Part shown: piece by piece, positions 50,143-58,515 of the stretch
Layout: each line of letters starts with the position of its first letter
Numbering within the stretch: the first letter of the stretch is position 1
From: Paludibacter sp.
GTDB lineage: Bacteria; Bacteroidota; Bacteroidia; Bacteroidales; Paludibacteraceae
DNA: 64,000 nt
Direction: 5' to 3'
Assembly: GCA_019163375.1 (NCBI GenBank)
Contig: JAFLKK010000014.1
Coordinates: 1-64,000, forward strand
Notes under the pieces: model-generated
The model's database searches: none
What the model saw: the letters and a program-made list of their open reading frames with translations, nothing else
Told to the model about the DNA's origin: nothing
Position numbers and translations under genes: made by a program

Positions 50143-51429
50143 ATGGAAAGAAAATTAAGTTCGGAAACAATTTGCGTACAGGCAGGTTGGAAACCAAAGA
50201 AAGGGGAACCACGCGTATTACCGATTTATCAAAGTACCACCTTTAAATACGATACCAGTGAGGAAATGGGCAAATTGTTCGATTTGGAAGAAAGTGGTTA
50301 TTTCTACACCCGCTTGCAAAACCCCACCAACGATGCCGTTGCTTCTAAAATTGCCGAATTAGAAGGCGGTGTAGGAGCTATGCTAACTTCATCGGGGCAA
50401 GCCGCTTCGTTTTATGCTATCTTTAATATTTGCTCGGCAGGCGACCATTTTGTAAGCGCATCTGCTATTTATGGCGGAACATTCAATTTGTTTGCTGTTA
50501 CGCTTAAAAAACTGGGCATCGAAGTTTCATTCGTTGACCAAGACGCTACGAACGAAGAAATTGCTGCCGCCTTCCGCCCAAACACCAAAGCCTTGTTTGC
50601 CGAAACCATTGCCAATCCGGGTTTATCAGTACTCGACATCGAAAAATTTGCAAGCATAGCTCACAGTCAAGGCGTACCACTTATCGTGGATAACACTTTT
50701 CCAACTCCTATCAACTGTCGTCCTTTCGAATGGGGAGCGGATATTGTGATACATTCCACTACCAAATACATGGACGGGCACGCCAGTTCGGTCGGTGGAG
50801 CGATTGTGGATAGCGGCAATTTCGATTGGAATGCGTATAAAGATAAATTTCCCGGGCTTACCGAACCTGATCCTTCGTATCACGGATTGACTTATACCGA
50901 AAGCTTTGGAAAAATGGCGTATATCACCAAAGCCACCGTGCAACTGATGCGCGATTTAGGCTCTATTCAATCACCTCAGAATTCTTTTTTAATCAACATA
51001 GGACTAGAAACTTTACATTTGCGCATGGCTCGCCATTGCGAGAACGCTCAGAAAGTGGCAGAACATCTGCAAAAAGACGAACGGGTAGCATGGATTCACT
51101 ATTGCGGACTGAAAGGAGATAAGTATTACGAAACAGCAGAGAAATACCTACCAAATGGTTCATGCGGTGTAATCACATTTGGACTGAAAGGCGGGCGGGA
51201 TAATTCTATTCGCTTTATGGATAACCTTGAACTCGCAGCCATCGTAACTCACGTAGCCGATGCGCGAACTTCAGTGCTTCATCCTGCCAGTCACACCCAC
51301 CGTCAACTTTCCGACGAACAACTAATTGCTGCCGGAGTAGCTCCCGATTTAATTCGCTTTTCGGTAGGCATAGAGAATGTAAATGATATTATTGCTGACA
51401 TTGATCAAGCCTTGGCAAAAGCATATTAG
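50143..51429 (+). CDS. metY: O-acetylhomoserine sulfhydrylase
   Basis: 428 residues, Cys/Met metabolism PLP family. The PLP lysine is in HSTTKYMDGHASSVGG near residue 208. The N terminus (SSETICVQAGWKPKKGEPRVLPIYQSTTF) is that of MetY, which makes homocysteine from O-acetylhomoserine and sulfide. It ends the riboswitch 3 operon, which links B12 status to methionine synthesis. No methionine synthase is in the window. Confidence 0.95.
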   Translation: MERKLSSETICVQAGWKPKKGEPRVLPIYQSTTFKYDTSEEMGKLFDLEESGYFYTRLQNPTNDAVASKIAELEGGVGAMLTSSGQAASFYAIFNICSAGDHFVSASAIYGGTFNLFAVTLKKLGIEVSFVDQDATNEEIAAAFRPNTKALFAETIANPGLSVLDIEKFASIAHSQGVPLIVDNTFPTPINCRPFEWGADIVIHSTTKYMDGHASSVGGAIVDSGNFDWNAYKDKFPGLTEPDPSYHGLTYTESFGKMAYITKATVQLMRDLGSIQSPQNSFLINIGLETLHLRMARHCENAQKVAEHLQKDERVAWIHYCGLKGDKYYETAEKYLPNGSCGVITFGLKGGRDNSIRFMDNLELAAIVTHVADARTSVLHPASHTHRQLSDEQLIAAGVAPDLIRFSVGIENVNDIIADIDQALAKAY

Positions 51430-51450
51430 ACATATTCTTCATATTCGTAA

Positions 51451-51486
51451 AAAAAATAGCGACTCATCTCTGAATCGCTATTTTTT
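51451..51486. terminator. bidirectional terminator
   Basis: AAAAAATAGCGA pairs with TCGCTATTTTTT over a 12-nt loop, with A and T runs on both sides. It separates convergent metY and the TonB receptor gene. Confidence 0.9.
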
Positions 51487-51509
51487 ATGAACTATTGATC
51501 TTTTTACAA

Positions 51510-53783
51510 CTAAATATTTAGCTTTAACCCAACAAATATCGAACGAGGTAAAGAAGGTCCGTATACAAAACCGGCGTCCCTAAATTCACCTTTATCGAAA
51601 TCTTTCTGGTAACTATTTAGAATGTTTTGTACGCCTGCGTTGATTTGTAACTTTGTATCTTCACTTATCAAGAAGTCATAAGACATTCGGAAATTCATAT
51701 CCAGGAACTCCGGCGTTTTCACTTCTTCATCCTCTGCAACATATCCTGCGTAATGTTGAACGAACATTGAGCCTGTGTAAGTGCCAGAGAGTGCTAACGT
51801 GAATTGTTTTGCCGGATTGTATGTCAGGGTCAAATAGCTATATTTATTCGGTGTTCTGAACATATTTCGTTGGGGTAATACATTCGGATTCTCGCTCCAT
51901 TTCTGATTTTCTTTATATTTACTTTGTTGTAAAGTAGCCCCCATTTGGAACTGAAATTGAGAACTTGCCATTATCTTAGCTTCTACATTCACCCCTTTCA
52001 CCACTGCTCCTAAACCATTTCGTCTCATCAGAATCGAATTCCCATCCGCATCTATGCCATCTTCTTCAAGCACAAATACATTGTTCAGGTTTGTGTAGAA
52101 TCCTTCAATTAATAAATTTGTTTGTACTTTCCCAAATTGTTTGTAGAAGTCACCCGAAACACTAAAACTGTTGGAGCGTTCTGTTTTTAAATTTGGATCA
52201 AGTTTTATGATTTGAACTTGACCGGCTACTGCTGTAATGTGTAAATCTTCATCAAAAGCCTGCGGTGCACGAAATCCGCTTCCATAACTTGCTCTAAAGT
52301 TAACTGATTCTGATGGATTATAACGAAGATTCAGACGAGGACTAAAAATAGGGTCTTTAATTAGATTGTGTTTGTCAAATCTCCCTCCAACCAAAACACT
52401 CCAGTATTTATTCTTCCATTCATTCTGAAAATAAGCACTATAAGTATATACTGTTTGGTCAAGCTGTCTGTCATAACCCAATTGTTTATCAACCATGTTA
52501 TTGTAACTATACTCAGCTCCAAGGGTCAAATCCGATGGCATAAACAATAATTTTTCCATGGCATACATATATTGTGCACCCGTTACAGATGATAAATCTT
52601 TAGTCGTTCCATAGGCGTTAGGATCTTTACCCGCACCATAATAACTTTTACGGGCAATATTTTGGGCAGAGGTGAAGATATTCAACCGGTGTTTGTAATC
52701 TGCCGAAAATAAATCATATTTCAAACCTCCACTATTGATATTATGTTCTATTTGCTCGGTAATATCGGCTTGATGTGCAGGTAAATCCAGTTTGTTTCCG
52801 CCTCGTCTAAATTCCCCTAGGTTGTGATATTCGGCAGTCAGCTTACTCTGATTACTGGTTTTGTAATACGACCGAAAACCGACATTCCGGCTCTGAAGGA
52901 CTCCAATTTCGGTAAATCCATCGCCATCTGCATCATACGCACTTCGCTGGCGCGAAGAAGCATATAAACTTACTCCGGTTTTATTATCTTTAGAAACCAA
53001 GGCCGCATTCAGCGAAGTATTTACATCGGGGATATTTCCACCTATGAAAGTGGTTTGATTTGACAATGTAAGCGAATTGTTTAACGGCTCTTTAGTGATA
53101 ATATTAATAGTCCCGGCAATAGCGTTGGAGCCAAACAGTGCTGAGCCTCCGCCTCTTACAACTTCAACTCGTTCAATCATATTTGTAGGAATCTGCTCTA
53201 TACCATACACCCCTGCCAATGCACTGAAAATGGGTCTGCTGTCAATAAGTATCTGAGAATATGGCCCATCAAGTCCATTGATGCGCACTTGCTGAAAGCC
53301 ACAATTCTGACAATTGGTTTCTACGCGCAATCCGGGCTGGAAGCTGAGGCCTTGAGCAAGACAAACAGAACTAGTTGTCTCGAAAAGCTTTGGAGTAATA
53401 ATATTCACAATATTTGAAGCTTCCCTTTTGGTTGTTTCGTTTCTGTTACTACTAACCACTACTTCATTCAATTGCACCAAATCTTCGGACACTTCAAAAT
53501 TTATTTCATTTGCCTTGCCTGCCAAAACAACAATTTCTTTTTCTACCGGAGCATATCCAATTCCTTTTACTGTAATTATTTGCTTCCCCTCCGCAACATT
53601 ACCTAGTTTATAATGTCCTGTAGCATCAGTTCTTGTCCCAATTGTTGTTCCTTTCACTGCTATGGTTATATACGACAGATGTTCTCTTGTTTTATCATTT
53701 ACAACATGACCAACGATGTTTGTTTCGGCAGCAAACGCCCCAACCGAAAATAGACTTAATACTATACTTATTATTATTTTCAT
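51510..53783 (-). CDS. TonB-dependent receptor with CxxC plug motif
   Basis: 757 residues: signal peptide (~1-18), carboxypeptidase-regulatory-like domain (~20-100), plug with RVETNCQNCGFQQVRINGL near 155-173 and MIERVEVVRGGGSALFGSNAIAG near 205-227, then barrel ending IFVGLKLNI. The CxxC-containing plug differs from the two siderophore-type receptors in this window and occurs in Bacteroidetes receptors linked to metal or haem uptake. It is the last gene of a minus-strand cluster with a small secreted protein and a His-rich protein. There is no B12 riboswitch on its strand. Confidence 0.9.
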   Translation of the reverse strand: MKIIISIVLSLFSVGAFAAETNIVGHVVNDKTREHLSYITIAVKGTTIGTRTDATGHYKLGNVAEGKQIITVKGIGYAPVEKEIVVLAGKANEINFEVSEDLVQLNEVVVSSNRNETTKREASNIVNIITPKLFETTSSVCLAQGLSFQPGLRVETNCQNCGFQQVRINGLDGPYSQILIDSRPIFSALAGVYGIEQIPTNMIERVEVVRGGGSALFGSNAIAGTINIITKEPLNNSLTLSNQTTFIGGNIPDVNTSLNAALVSKDNKTGVSLYASSRQRSAYDADGDGFTEIGVLQSRNVGFRSYYKTSNQSKLTAEYHNLGEFRRGGNKLDLPAHQADITEQIEHNINSGGLKYDLFSADYKHRLNIFTSAQNIARKSYYGAGKDPNAYGTTKDLSSVTGAQYMYAMEKLLFMPSDLTLGAEYSYNNMVDKQLGYDRQLDQTVYTYSAYFQNEWKNKYWSVLVGGRFDKHNLIKDPIFSPRLNLRYNPSESVNFRASYGSGFRAPQAFDEDLHITAVAGQVQIIKLDPNLKTERSNSFSVSGDFYKQFGKVQTNLLIEGFYTNLNNVFVLEEDGIDADGNSILMRRNGLGAVVKGVNVEAKIMASSQFQFQMGATLQQSKYKENQKWSENPNVLPQRNMFRTPNKYSYLTLTYNPAKQFTLALSGTYTGSMFVQHYAGYVAEDEEVKTPEFLDMNFRMSYDFLISEDTKLQINAGVQNILNSYQKDFDKGEFRDAGFVYGPSLPRSIFVGLKLNI

Positions 53784-53791
53784 ATATCTTT

Positions 53792-54379
53792 TTATTTGAT
53801 TATGTTTAGAAAAGCATTGATTTCGAATTGCCCATTCTCACTTCTTGTGAGTAATGATTTATTGGTAGGAAAATGACTCGTCAATTTACGGTCAAGTTGC
53901 CTGTCCTTTAATAGCGCAAGCCTTATATTAGTCGTATTCAAATTTTGAACAGAATCGGCTATGGTAGTGCTAAAGAAATACTCACTCACCTTTATACGTT
54001 TATAACGAGTTGAATGAACTGTTGCTTTGGGAATACTGATTTCCTTTTCTTTTGAATAAATGCAGATATTCGAAGCGTCTAACAATAGATAATTGTCATT
54101 ATCAACTATTTTGTATACCTTTTTATCAGGCATTCTGACAGCAAAAACCTCTTTCTTTAAAATTTTTCGCTCTCCTCTACTTGTTTTTATCCATATATAT
54201 GGACGAAAGAAAAAGTCATCAATTCTTAAGGCCTTATGCTGAGTAGTGTCAGCAACTATCGAGACTCTATTCTTCTGATAGTCTTCAGCAGAACTAAAAA
54301 TACCGGGATATAAGTTCCCAGCAGTGCATATTATGGGCAAGGCTAACCCATAATAAAGCAATAATATCTTTATTTTCAT
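53792..54379 (-). CDS. secreted hypothetical protein
   Basis: 195 residues with a signal peptide (~1-20, IICTAG). The mature part is basic and beta-rich with Tyr-rich strands (FFFRPYIWIKT). It is located 8 nt before the TonB receptor gene, suggesting joint expression. No family was recognised. Confidence 0.65.
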   Translation of the reverse strand: MKIKILLLYYGLALPIICTAGNLYPGIFSSAEDYQKNRVSIVADTTQHKALRIDDFFFRPYIWIKTSRGERKILKKEVFAVRMPDKKVYKIVDNDNYLLLDASNICIYSKEKEISIPKATVHSTRYKRIKVSEYFFSTTIADSVQNLNTTNIRLALLKDRQLDRKLTSHFPTNKSLLTRSENGQFEINAFLNIIK

Positions 54380-54639
54380 TTTGAAATTATATGTTTAAAC
54401 ACACATTGAGCTAAAACATGTAATTTGAGATTACTCAAAATTACTTGCATAAACAAATGCGTATCACATGTTTACGATTTTTATTTTTACGGAATATTAT
54501 CGCACAGAAAAAGGCATGGCGTGACTCGTCAATAAACATTAATTGGACAAATGCCAACTAATGCTTATCACTTAAGGCATAGAAAATCAAAGTGATATTT
54601 CTTGTAACTTTTCTGTGCAAATAGTGTAATAAATAGAAA

Positions 54640-55005
54640 TCAACACGCTGGAGGTGCTCTTGAGGGAAGATGAAAATGAGTTAGAATAGTGATATCCTGG
54701 CTAGAAAAATAGCGTATGATTGACTGTGCCACTAATAGTGGTTGCTGATAAGGCATTGAAACGGTCAATTCTTCGCTATTAATTTTATTCAGTTCGTGAA
54801 TAACATCATAAGCAGATACCGGGTGAGTATGTTTCTTGACAGGTTTATTAGAATCAGACTCGGATTTGTAAAAGTGAGAGTGTACAACTGCCAGTCCATT
54901 TACAATATGGATATGGTAAAACAGGGTTATACCGCTATAGTACCCTAAAAAAAGGAACAAGAGCGATAGTTTAAGAAACCTTGTTATAGATTGTTTAAAA
55001 CTCAT
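54640..55005 (-). CDS. His-rich membrane-anchored protein ending PPAC
   Basis: 121 residues: one N-terminal hydrophobic helix (~12-33), then clustered histidines (FYHIHIVNG, VVHSHFYKS, KKHTHPVS, ILTHFHLPS) and the C-terminal SRAPPAC. Similar small His-rich proteins ending APP-x occur beside TonB receptors in Bacteroidetes; a metal-handling role is inferred. It is the first gene of the cluster, 260 bp from the next one. That gap contains an 11-bp inverted repeat (GCACAGAAAA/TTTTCTGTGC) about 100 bp apart and no gene. Confidence 0.7.
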   Translation of the reverse strand: MSFKQSITRFLKLSLLFLFLGYYSGITLFYHIHIVNGLAVVHSHFYKSESDSNKPVKKHTHPVSAYDVIHELNKINSEELTVSMPYQQPLLVAQSIIRYFSSQDITILTHFHLPSRAPPAC

Positions 55006-55009
55006 AGTG

Positions 55010-55058
55010 CAAAATTACAAATCTTTTTTAGTTATGACAATACCTATAAGTGGGGATT
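55010..55058 (-). promoter_or_regulatory. promoter with palindromic operator (site E)
   Basis: The minus-strand -7 element TAATTTTG (55010-55017) is preceded after exactly 21 bp by AATACCTATAAGTGGGGATT (55039-55058, plus-strand reading; 18/20 match). Confidence 0.8.
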
Positions 55059-55324
55059 TTGAAGTTATGTCCAATTGTTTTGACAATGAAAATAATTTGT
55101 CGTGCAATTGTCTCCGAGAATACAAAACTATTAAACATAATGTTGTTAGCAAATAGCCAACTCCAAATACCAATTGTATTACATTTTTATTTTGGAAAAC
55201 TTTTTAGCGAAACATAAATTTCATATTGCAACATATCAATACAATAGAAATTAAAACAGAAAACTTTATAAAAATAGAATGAAAAATAATCGAATATATT
55301 ACATAGCTAGTTCAAAAAATAAAC

Positions 55325-55690
55325 TACCTTTGCATTGCAAACGGTTCCATTCTAATGGATGAAAAGGGAATCGGGTGAAAATCCCGAACTATCCCCGTAG
55401 CTGTAAGCTCCAGAAGCAATTGACAGTTGATAATTTACAATTGACAGTTACTTTTAAAGATTTTGAACAACCCTCATGCCACTGAAACATCAGTTATCAG
55501 TCATCGGTTATCAGTTATCAGTTTAAGTCAGTCTGGCTTTTTTCTGATTACTGTTCACTGTTTACTGTTCACTGACATCGGGAAGGCCGTTCAACAACCG
55601 GAGTGAGTCAGAAGACCTGCCGTATGCGTTCTTAATTCGTAGCTTTCGGGAGAAAAGCGATAGGATGGTTTCCGGCTATTTTTATAGATG
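55325..55690 (+). promoter_or_regulatory. cobalamin riboswitch 4, upstream of nrdDG
   Basis: The -7 element TACCTTTG (55325-55332) leads into a B12 aptamer: AAAAGGGAATCGGGTGAAAA, CCCCGTAGCTGTAAGC, GCCACTG, GGGAAGGC, AGAAGACCTGCC (ends ~55622). It has two insertions: a CAATTGACAGTT direct repeat after TGTAAGC, and an ~86-nt palindromic repeat (55490-55575) before GGGAAGG. The downstream TAGCTTTCGGGAGAAAAGCGA hairpin resembles that of riboswitch 1. Confidence 0.95.
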
Positions 55691-55823
55691 GTCGTAATCT
55701 TCGATTATCTTGTCCTCATCTTAGTTCCCCTGATTCTTAGTTTTAGGTTCTAAAAATCTGAATATGAAAAACATATCAATGTTTCTCATATACGAGCAAA
55801 AAAACATTAATAACTATATCAGC

Positions 55824-57914
55824 ATGGAAACAACAATTATCAAACGCGATGGCAAGAAAGAAGCTTTTTCGTTAGAGAAAATCAAAAGTGCAATCCGTAA
55901 AGCATTTTTATCTGTCGGTAGTTTTGCTACCGACGAAGTAATAACTAATATACTTTGTCGGGTAAATATCACCAACGGATCTACCGTTGAGGACATTCAG
56001 AATCAGGTTGAAATTGCCTTGATGTCCGAAAGATATTATGCTGTAGCAAAATCTTACATGCTGTATCGGCAGAAACATTTAGAAGACAGAGAAGTGCGGG
56101 ATAAATTGCAGTTTCTGATGGATTACTGCAACGCCAAAAATGCAGCTTCAGGGAGTAAATTCGACTCCAATGCCAATGTTGAAAACAAAAATATGGCCAC
56201 CCTTATCGGCGAATTGCCCAAGTCGAACTTTATACGTTTGAATCGCCGTATGCTAACCGACCGGATAAAGGAAATGTATGGCAAAGAAGTTTCCGATCGG
56301 TATATTAACCTGCTGAACAACCACTACATCTATAAAAACGACGAAACTAGTTTGTCGAATTATTGCGCTAGTATCACCATGTATCCGTGGCTGATAAGCG
56401 GAACTGCTTCCATTGGCGGAAACTCAAAAGCACCTACCAACCTAAAATCATTCTGTGGCGGCTTTATTAATATGGTTTTCATGGTATCAAGTATGCTGAG
56501 CGGTGCCTGTGCTACTCCTGAGTTTCTGATGTATATGAATTATTTTATCGGCTTGGAGTTCGGCGATGATTATTACCATGATGCAGATAAAGTAGTTGAC
56601 CTATCTAAAAAACAACGAACGTTAGACAAAGTAATTACCGATTATTTTGAGCAAATCGTTTATTCCATTAATCAACCCACAGGAGCACGTAACTTTCAGG
56701 CGGTTTTCTGGAACATATCGTATTACGACAGCTACTATTTCAACAGTCTGTTTGAACAATTTATATTTCCGAACGGAAGTAAACCACACTGGGAGTCATT
56801 GAATTGGTTGCAAAAACGGTTCATGAAATGGTTCAACATGGAACGAACAAAAACGATATTGACATTCCCGGTGGAAACCATGGCATTGTTAAGCGAAAAT
56901 GGTGATGCTAAAGATAAGGAATACGGTGATTTCACGGCTGAAATGTATGCCGACGGTCATTCGTTCTTCACCTACATGAGCGATAATGCGGATTCACTGA
57001 GTAGTTGCTGTCGCTTGCGCAACGAAATTACCGACAACGGTTTTAGCTACACCTTGGGAGCTGGTGGAGTTTCTACAGGCTCTAAAAGTGTCTTGACAAT
57101 TAACCTGAACCGTTGCATACAACATGCCGCAAAAAGGGAAATGCACTATCTTTTCTTTTTAGAGGAAGTAGTTGATTTGGTACACAAGGTACAGATGGCT
57201 TACAACGAAAATCTGAAGTACATGCAGGAGAAAGGAATGCTTCCGTTGTTCGATGCCGGCTACATTAATATGAGCCGTCAATATCTCACCATTGGGGTAA
57301 ATGGTCTCGTGGAAGCCGCCGAGTCTTTGGGTATTGAAATTACAGACAATCCAAGTTATCTGGAGTTTGTTCAACAAGTACTCGGACTCATTGAATCATA
57401 CAATAAAAAATATCGCACCAAAGATGTAATGTTCAACTGTGAGATGATTCCGGCTGAAAATGTAGGTGTGAAACACGCTAAATGGGATAAACAAGATGGC
57501 TTTATCTCTAAAAGAGATTGTTATAACAGCTACTTTTATATTGTAGAAGATGAATCGTTGAATATCGTGGACAAATTCCGTTTACACGGTAACAGATACA
57601 TTGAACACCTCACAGGAGGTTCAGCCCTACACATGAACCTGGACGAACACCTAAGCAAGCAACAATACAAACAATTGTTACGCGTAGCAGTACAGGAAGG
57701 CTGTAATTATTTTACGTTCAACATCCCGAATACGGTATGCAACTCCTGTGGTCACATCGACAAAAACAATTTACAGGAATGCCCGGTTTGCAAAAGCAAG
57801 GATTTGGATTACCTGACGCGCATTATCGGGTATATGAAACGAGTAAGTAACTTTTCAGAAAAAAGGCAGATAGAAGCCTCACAACGTCATTATGCTACGG
57901 TTTCTCAGCTATAA
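55824..57914 (+). CDS. nrdD: anaerobic ribonucleoside-triphosphate reductase
   Basis: 696 residues from ATG 55824 (METTIIKRDGKKEAF, the usual start); an upstream ATG at 55764 adds 20 atypical residues. An ATP-cone occupies residues ~1-95. The glycyl-radical site is in RIIGYMKRVSNF near residue 669. The zinc ribbon is CNSCGHID..CPVCKSK near 639-655. It makes deoxynucleotides without oxygen or cobalamin. The B12 riboswitch fits the known logic of repressing B12-independent isozymes when B12 is present. No nrdJ is in the window. Confidence 0.97.
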   Translation: METTIIKRDGKKEAFSLEKIKSAIRKAFLSVGSFATDEVITNILCRVNITNGSTVEDIQNQVEIALMSERYYAVAKSYMLYRQKHLEDREVRDKLQFLMDYCNAKNAASGSKFDSNANVENKNMATLIGELPKSNFIRLNRRMLTDRIKEMYGKEVSDRYINLLNNHYIYKNDETSLSNYCASITMYPWLISGTASIGGNSKAPTNLKSFCGGFINMVFMVSSMLSGACATPEFLMYMNYFIGLEFGDDYYHDADKVVDLSKKQRTLDKVITDYFEQIVYSINQPTGARNFQAVFWNISYYDSYYFNSLFEQFIFPNGSKPHWESLNWLQKRFMKWFNMERTKTILTFPVETMALLSENGDAKDKEYGDFTAEMYADGHSFFTYMSDNADSLSSCCRLRNEITDNGFSYTLGAGGVSTGSKSVLTINLNRCIQHAAKREMHYLFFLEEVVDLVHKVQMAYNENLKYMQEKGMLPLFDAGYINMSRQYLTIGVNGLVEAAESLGIEITDNPSYLEFVQQVLGLIESYNKKYRTKDVMFNCEMIPAENVGVKHAKWDKQDGFISKRDCYNSYFYIVEDESLNIVDKFRLHGNRYIEHLTGGSALHMNLDEHLSKQQYKQLLRVAVQEGCNYFTFNIPNTVCNSCGHIDKNNLQECPVCKSKDLDYLTRIIGYMKRVSNFSEKRQIEASQRHYATVSQL

Positions 57915-58392
57915 TATCGTTTTTCAGGAAGTTCCTGGCGAAGTCTCGTTGGCAATCAATATATCTAATTGTCCAAACGGCTGCAAAGGGTGTCATAGTC
58001 CATATTTACAAGAAGATAAAGGCGACATACTGGATGAAAGTGTGATCGACGCTCTTCTTGTAAAATACGGAGATGCCGTCACTTGTATTTGCTTTATGGG
58101 TGGTGATGCTGACCCACAGACAGTGGAAAGACTTTCACTTTACATTCGTAAATCAACTGATTCGCAACTAAAAACCGCATGGTATTCGGGTAAAGCGAGG
58201 TTACAGGGGAATTGCTCCATTGCAAACTTCGATTATCTCAAACTTGGACCTTATGTTGAAAGTCTCGGTGGGCTTGATTCTTCAACTACCAATCAACATT
58301 TTTATCGTATTATAGCCGGAGAGTTAGTAGACGAATCATTCCTTTTTCAGAAAAAGAAAGGACATGAAGCGCATTTTGTTGAAAGTATATAA
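57892..58392 (+). CDS. nrdG: NrdD-activating radical SAM protein
   Basis: 166 residues. The [4Fe-4S] motif CPNGCKGC (C-x3-C-x2-C) is at residues 27-34, followed by the SAM-binding GGDADP near 68-73. It generates the glycyl radical on NrdD. It overlaps nrdD by 23 nt. The next 123 nt to rteA contain no terminator or clear TAnnTTTG promoter that I can see. Confidence 0.95.
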   Translation: MLRFLSYNIVFQEVPGEVSLAINISNCPNGCKGCHSPYLQEDKGDILDESVIDALLVKYGDAVTCICFMGGDADPQTVERLSLYIRKSTDSQLKTAWYSGKARLQGNCSIANFDYLKLGPYVESLGGLDSSTTNQHFYRIIAGELVDESFLFQKKKGHEAHFVESI

Positions 58393-58515
58393 AATGAAAA
58401 AAAATAATATTCATTAATGCCGATACTCTCTAATGCTACCTAATTAATTCAAAACAATAAACCAAAGAGAATTGGAGCTGATTTGAATTATTCATGGCAC
58501 TATAAATACCTGCTT

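Noticed and set aside
35477-54379. Two 195-residue secreted proteins beside TonB receptors as paralogues
   Set aside because: Identical length but no visible sequence similarity between 35477-36064 and 53792-54379.
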